Shown piece after piece: positions 60,515 through 64,000 of a stretch of DNA of 64,000 nucleotides; position 1 is the first letter of the stretch, and each line of letters opens with the position of its first letter. Made by a program: the position numbers and the translations under genes. The stretch lies in contig NZ_JAODVR010000002.1 in NCBI RefSeq assembly GCF_025399835.1, positions 248,001 through 312,000 on the forward strand. Reading direction: 5' to 3'. The DNA comes from Haloarchaeobius sp. HME9146 (GTDB lineage: Archaea; Halobacteriota; Halobacteria; Halobacteriales; Natrialbaceae). Below the pieces are notes generated by a model. It made no database searches. It was given only the letters and a program-made list of their open reading frames with translations, and was not told the DNA's origin.

Positions 60515-61930
60515 TTAGTCGAGGTACCCCATCTCGCGGAGTTGGTCTCGGGTCTCGTCGTCGATGTCGTCGAGCGCCGCCCTCGGGTCCGCTTCACCGC
60601 TGCTGATGGCCTCTCGCCACTGCTCCAGTTCGCGCCTCAAGTCGTCGGATACGCCGGCGGAATCGACGAGGTTCTCGTGTTCCTCCGGATCGTTCTGGAG
60701 ATCGTACAGTCGCTCCGAAGATTCGCCGAATCGTCGCCGCAGGAAGTAGATGGGATTTGTCAGTACCTGACGCATGAACTGGAGGTCTACTATCTTCTCC
60801 AAGTACGGTGTCAGTCCCTCGTTCGGGGACTCCGTCTTGATGTACTTCCACCGGCGTCGCCGCACCGAGTAGAACGAGTTCTGCACATCGGCGTAGTCGG
60901 TCTCGGAGTACACGGACGTACGACCGCTGTCAAGGATGGACCGACCCGTCGCGTTCTCGACGCCATCCCACCGTTCGTACTGATCTATGTAGTCCAGTGC
61001 CGTCGGCAGCAAGTCGACCAGGCTCATGAGATCTCCTTCGCCTTTCCACGCCGGGTTCGTCTCCGGGTATCGAGCGATGATTGGGACGTGTACCAGTTCC
61101 TCGTACGGTACGTGGGAGTGCCCGACGTTCCCGTCGTGGTCACCGAAGGCCTCGCCGTGGTCGCCAACCAAGAATACGATCGTCTCGTCGTAGACGCTGT
61201 GGTGTTTCAGTCTGTCCAATAGGTCGCCGAACGCGTGGTCCACGTACGTGATCTCCGAGTCGTAGAGGTTGATTAGCCGCTGGAAGTCCTCTTCAGTGCT
61301 GGCATGTCGGAGGCTCTCCCTGGTGCCATCGATCTGGCCCTCGTAGTCAGGGTTGACAAACGACTGGAACCCCTCGGGAGGCTGGTACGGGTCGTGGGGG
61401 TCGATCGTCCAGAGAAACCCGAAGAACGGGTCATCACTTTCGGATTCGAGGACGGTGCGTTCAAACTCGTCCACGACTTGCTCCGCAAGCGGGAACACGA
61501 CCCGGCCGCTCTCGTGTTCGAGGAGCTCGTCGCCCGCGGTGGACGTGCTTCTGTGTGGCTTGATGGAGTCGTCCTTGTACAAGTCGACGAACTCGTCGAA
61601 TCCGCGATCAAATCCCAGCCCTGACGATACGTTTCCTATGGCCGATATCCCCGCCGTGCGATAACCCATCTCGCCGAATATCTTTGGCCACCGTGGTTGT
61701 GTCCCACCGAAGTAATCGTCCAGGGTCTTGACACCGTGGACGGAGGGGTGTGCACCCGTGAGGATAGATGCCGCGACAGACCGAGTCCAAGTAGAGGGGG
61801 TGAAGCCGTTCTCGTACCGGACGTTCTCCTCGGCGAAACTATCAATATTCGGAGTGGTTTGTCGGTCGTAACCGTAACAGGAGAGGTGATCTGCCCTGAG
61901 GGCGTCCGAGACGAAGATTAGGATATTCAT
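60515..61930 (-). CDS. Sulfatase-fold protein, second copy
   Basis: 471 residues. MNILIFVSDALRADHLSCYGY gives the metal Asp; GFTPSTWTRSVAASILTGAHPS is the nucleophile region with Thr or Ser but no Cys; GFLWTIDPHDPYQPP and VFLVGDHGEAFGDHDGNVGH supply the remaining ligands. It ends LREMGYLD. As in the first copy, the formylglycine motif is absent. The fold is shared by phosphoglycerol transferases and phosphodiesterases, so modification of the surface glycan by phosphate or sulfate groups is possible. Divergent from the pyruvyl transferase gene. Confidence 0.86.
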   Translation of the reverse strand: MNILIFVSDALRADHLSCYGYDRQTTPNIDSFAEENVRYENGFTPSTWTRSVAASILTGAHPSVHGVKTLDDYFGGTQPRWPKIFGEMGYRTAGISAIGNVSSGLGFDRGFDEFVDLYKDDSIKPHRSTSTAGDELLEHESGRVVFPLAEQVVDEFERTVLESESDDPFFGFLWTIDPHDPYQPPEGFQSFVNPDYEGQIDGTRESLRHASTEEDFQRLINLYDSEITYVDHAFGDLLDRLKHHSVYDETIVFLVGDHGEAFGDHDGNVGHSHVPYEELVHVPIIARYPETNPAWKGEGDLMSLVDLLPTALDYIDQYERWDGVENATGRSILDSGRTSVYSETDYADVQNSFYSVRRRRWKYIKTESPNEGLTPYLEKIVDLQFMRQVLTNPIYFLRRRFGESSERLYDLQNDPEEHENLVDSAGVSDDLRRELEQWREAISSGEADPRAALDDIDDETRDQLREMGYLD

Positions 61931-62030
61931 GATGCTCAGTCAGTTGAGGTGAAAGTTAATTCTCCCGGTTCCCAGACCTGCGTGGCATGAGTAAATACTT
62001 TACCAACACCGCCGTATCGATTGGATAGTC

Positions 62031-63116
62031 ATGTCTACCAGTTTTTTTGTTCTCGGTTACTTCGGATTTGGCAACGCTGGGGATGACTCTATCGGTAGAG
62101 CAACCGTTCAGCAGTTGCGTAGGAGCACCGAAGGTGCCGATATTTCGACAGTATCCGCGAACGGCGAGTTCGACCCTGGAGGCAACGTTCGGTTGATCGA
62201 CTTCTCGTTCGGTGCTATCGCGGCGGCGGTCTGGCGCGCAGACGAACTGATACTTACTGGCGGTAGTCACTTCCATGACGAAAGGTCTAGTCTCGCGAGC
62301 CTGAAGGTCAACGTGTTCTACCTCCTCGTGGTTTCGGTCGCCATATTGTCGTCGACGAACGTTCACGCCCTCGGTCACGGAATTGGACCACTCTCGCGGA
62401 CTTCGTCTCGTGTGCTCGCCTCACTAGTACTGCGACTCGCAGAGACGGTGACGGTCCGAGATCCGGAGTCTAGAAAGGTCGCGCGGAATCTGGGTGTCGA
62501 CGCGAAGTTGACCTTCGATCACGCTGCACTACTGGAGACCAACGATCTGGACCACTCAACCGAACGACTGGGGGTCTCGGTGACGCCAGCGTTCCGCAAG
62601 TACCACGACAGTCCCGACCGCGACGATCAATTGGTCGCGGATCTGGCCACAGTGCTTGACGACGCGCTCGACGGTGATCGATGGGATGGAGTGACGGTGT
62701 TCGCGTTCCACAACGGGGACGCGAATGGGGACGTGTTGCTGTCGGAACGTCTCCGTCGGCATATGGAGACTACGGACGTCACCGTCGAGACGTACGACGA
62801 CGACCCAGTCGCGTTCCTCAATTCTATCTCGTCGATGGATGTGTTCCTCGGCATGAAGTACCACTCACTGGTCTTCGCGTACCTTACAGACGTGCCGGTG
62901 GTCTCAATTAGCTATCACCCCAAGTGCGATTGGTTCCAGAACTATACCAAGACGGATGATTCGTGCGCGACCCAGATGACCAACGCGTCTGAATCGACCC
63001 TCTCGGAGTTGGTTGCGCGGCTCTCCGACGAGAACGGCATGTGTCAAGCGACGCTCCCGAGGAAGCGTGCCGAAGAACTGGCTTCCAAAAGCATCAAGTC
63101 CGCAATCAATAAATGA
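62031..63116 (+). CDS. Polysaccharide pyruvyl transferase family protein
   Basis: 361 residues with GYFGFGNAGDDSIG near the N-terminus, TGGSHFHDERSSLAS, HALGHGIGPL and VTVRDPESRKVARNLG, as in the CsaB/WcaK family. Members transfer a pyruvyl group from phosphoenolpyruvate to a sugar to form a ketal that gives surface polymers negative charge. A TATA-like GTAAATACT (about 61990) precedes the ATG. Its stop overlaps the next ATG (ATGA, 63113-63116), so the two genes are cotranslated. Confidence 0.9.
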   Translation: MSTSFFVLGYFGFGNAGDDSIGRATVQQLRRSTEGADISTVSANGEFDPGGNVRLIDFSFGAIAAAVWRADELILTGGSHFHDERSSLASLKVNVFYLLVVSVAILSSTNVHALGHGIGPLSRTSSRVLASLVLRLAETVTVRDPESRKVARNLGVDAKLTFDHAALLETNDLDHSTERLGVSVTPAFRKYHDSPDRDDQLVADLATVLDDALDGDRWDGVTVFAFHNGDANGDVLLSERLRRHMETTDVTVETYDDDPVAFLNSISSMDVFLGMKYHSLVFAYLTDVPVVSISYHPKCDWFQNYTKTDDSCATQMTNASESTLSELVARLSDENGMCQATLPRKRAEELASKSIKSAINK

Positions 63117-64000
63117 GTGAAGAAACCGAGTCCACGTTCATCATGCACGTGCTCCCCAAGAACAAACACGGTGGCATCAGCCTCCAGGTACTGGATGTCG
63201 CGCGCTCTTTGGGCGAACGTGGTTACGAGAACCTGTTGGTGTTCCCCGACGAAGACGACGACGATTTCCACTCCTACGCGGCCGACCAAGGAGTTCCGTC
63301 CGAACGCCTGCCGTATCGAATGCCCAAGGAGTTCGACTCTCTCAGCTCCGTGCTATCGAACGTGATGTGGGTGCTCGGATTCATGTTCTCCGTCTGGAGT
63401 ATCCGGAACGAAATCAAGGAAACGTCTCCGGACGTTGTTCACCTGAACGGTCTCCTCGTGCTTCAGCCTGCGGTCGCTGCAGCACTCGAAGACGTCGAGA
63501 TAGTGTGGTATCTCGTGAGCGATATCTACCCGGAATGGTTGGTACGGTTGCTTATCCCGTTTGTGAACTACGTTTCGAGTGAGGTCGTGTTGATTTCCGA
63601 ATCAAACCGGTCGTACTACAGACAGGACGGTCGGGACGTACCGGTCATTCCGGGAACGATCGACATGAGCCGTCTGACCGACGGTACAGTCTCCGGCGAA
63701 CGCAAACGAGATTTCCGCGACACGCATGGAATTGATCCAGATCTTCCGATCGTCTTGACACTCGCGAAGTTGAACGAGGTGAAGAGCCAGAAATCAGTGG
63801 TTGAAGCAATCGTCGACATGGACCTTGAAGTCCAGTACCTCGTTGCAGGGCCCAAACAAGACGAACAGTACGCAACAGAACTCGAAGTCCTCGCAGAGCG
63901 CGAGGGCGTCGGTGATCGCGTCCACGTCACCGGCTTCGTCGACGACAAAGCGGCGGCGCTGGCGATTGCCGACGTGTTCGTCCTTCCCTCCTCGGGCGAG
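63113..64000 (+). CDS. GT4 family glycosyltransferase, cut by the window end
   Basis: 296 residues visible, with the 3' part missing. N-terminal domain: IMHVLPKNKHGGISLQVLDVARSL, PDVVHLNGLLV. C-terminal domain: VLTLAKLNEVKSQKSVVEAI (sugar-nucleotide binding), YLVAGPKQDEQY, VHVTGFVDDKAAALAIADVFVLPS. This is the standard GT4 arrangement. It overlaps the pyruvyl transferase by ATGA and probably acts in the same assembly pathway. Confidence 0.92.
   Translation, partial: MSEETESTFIMHVLPKNKHGGISLQVLDVARSLGERGYENLLVFPDEDDDDFHSYAADQGVPSERLPYRMPKEFDSLSSVLSNVMWVLGFMFSVWSIRNEIKETSPDVVHLNGLLVLQPAVAAALEDVEIVWYLVSDIYPEWLVRLLIPFVNYVSSEVVLISESNRSYYRQDGRDVPVIPGTIDMSRLTDGTVSGERKRDFRDTHGIDPDLPIVLTLAKLNEVKSQKSVVEAIVDMDLEVQYLVAGPKQDEQYATELEVLAEREGVGDRVHVTGFVDDKAAALAIADVFVLPSSGE

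Noticed and set aside
1-64000. CRISPR arrays, rRNA genes, intact insertion sequences
   Set aside because: No regularly spaced direct repeats, no rRNA-like sequence and no complete transposase were seen in reading the window.

Overview
The window reads as a haloarchaeal (class Halobacteria) chromosome or megaplasmid segment. The predicted proteins are rich in Asp and Glu and the DNA is GC-rich. Many exported proteins carry a twin-arginine signal followed by a lipobox Cys, and two surface proteins end in a PGF-CTERM archaeosortase signal. Many starts lie about 25-35 bases below a TATA-like box with no leader, as is usual in haloarchaea. I found no rRNA, tRNA, CRISPR array or intact insertion sequence.

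Region 1 (1-29.2 kb) is cell-surface and secreted functions with scattered regulators and enzymes. It holds a 1297-residue repeat glycoprotein, an acidic surface protein flanked by two paralogues (one a membrane protein with a cytoplasmic winged helix), a GH99-like lipoprotein, a pirin, an HTH regulator next to a tandem pair of lipoproteins, an ABC-2 exporter, an M6-like metalloprotease lipoprotein, a PQQ-type propeller lipoprotein, a halolysin-like subtilase and an MBL-fold hydrolase.

Region 2 (about 29.4-49.3 kb, perhaps to 53.7 kb) looks like an integrated conjugative or plasmid-derived element. Seven minus-strand genes (37,869 down to 29,459) overlap end to end. They encode a small two-helix membrane protein like VirB2, a large membrane-anchored ectodomain protein, a lipoprotein, a VirB6/TrbL-like polytopic protein, a PrgI-like protein, a VirB4-like ATPase and a primase-polymerase-like protein. 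Upstream are small accessory genes: a Cys-rich mini-protein, a TFB paralogue, a SWIM zinc-finger protein and a DUF7389-like protein, each behind a similar TATA-plus-palindrome promoter. They are followed by a protein resembling a diverged diadenylate cyclase domain, a DUF5789-like protein and an OB-fold ssDNA-binding protein. A 1165-residue coupling-protein-like ATPase diverges from the OB-fold gene across a strong hairpin. A UDG-like/HTH fusion closes the core. No integrase or relaxase was recognised.

Region 3 (49.4 kb to the end) is a surface-glycan (N-glycosylation or exopolysaccharide) locus. It has an AglF-like nucleotidyltransferase, three sugar-nucleotide epimerases, a polytopic GT-C-like protein, two GT4 glycosyltransferases (one cut by the window end), two sulfatase-fold proteins, a small protein between them and a polysaccharide pyruvyl transferase. 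Between the first epimerase and the next clear gene lies about 1.1 kb of decayed DNA with two diverged 145-bp repeats and a cluster of TGTGCWGCACA palindromes.
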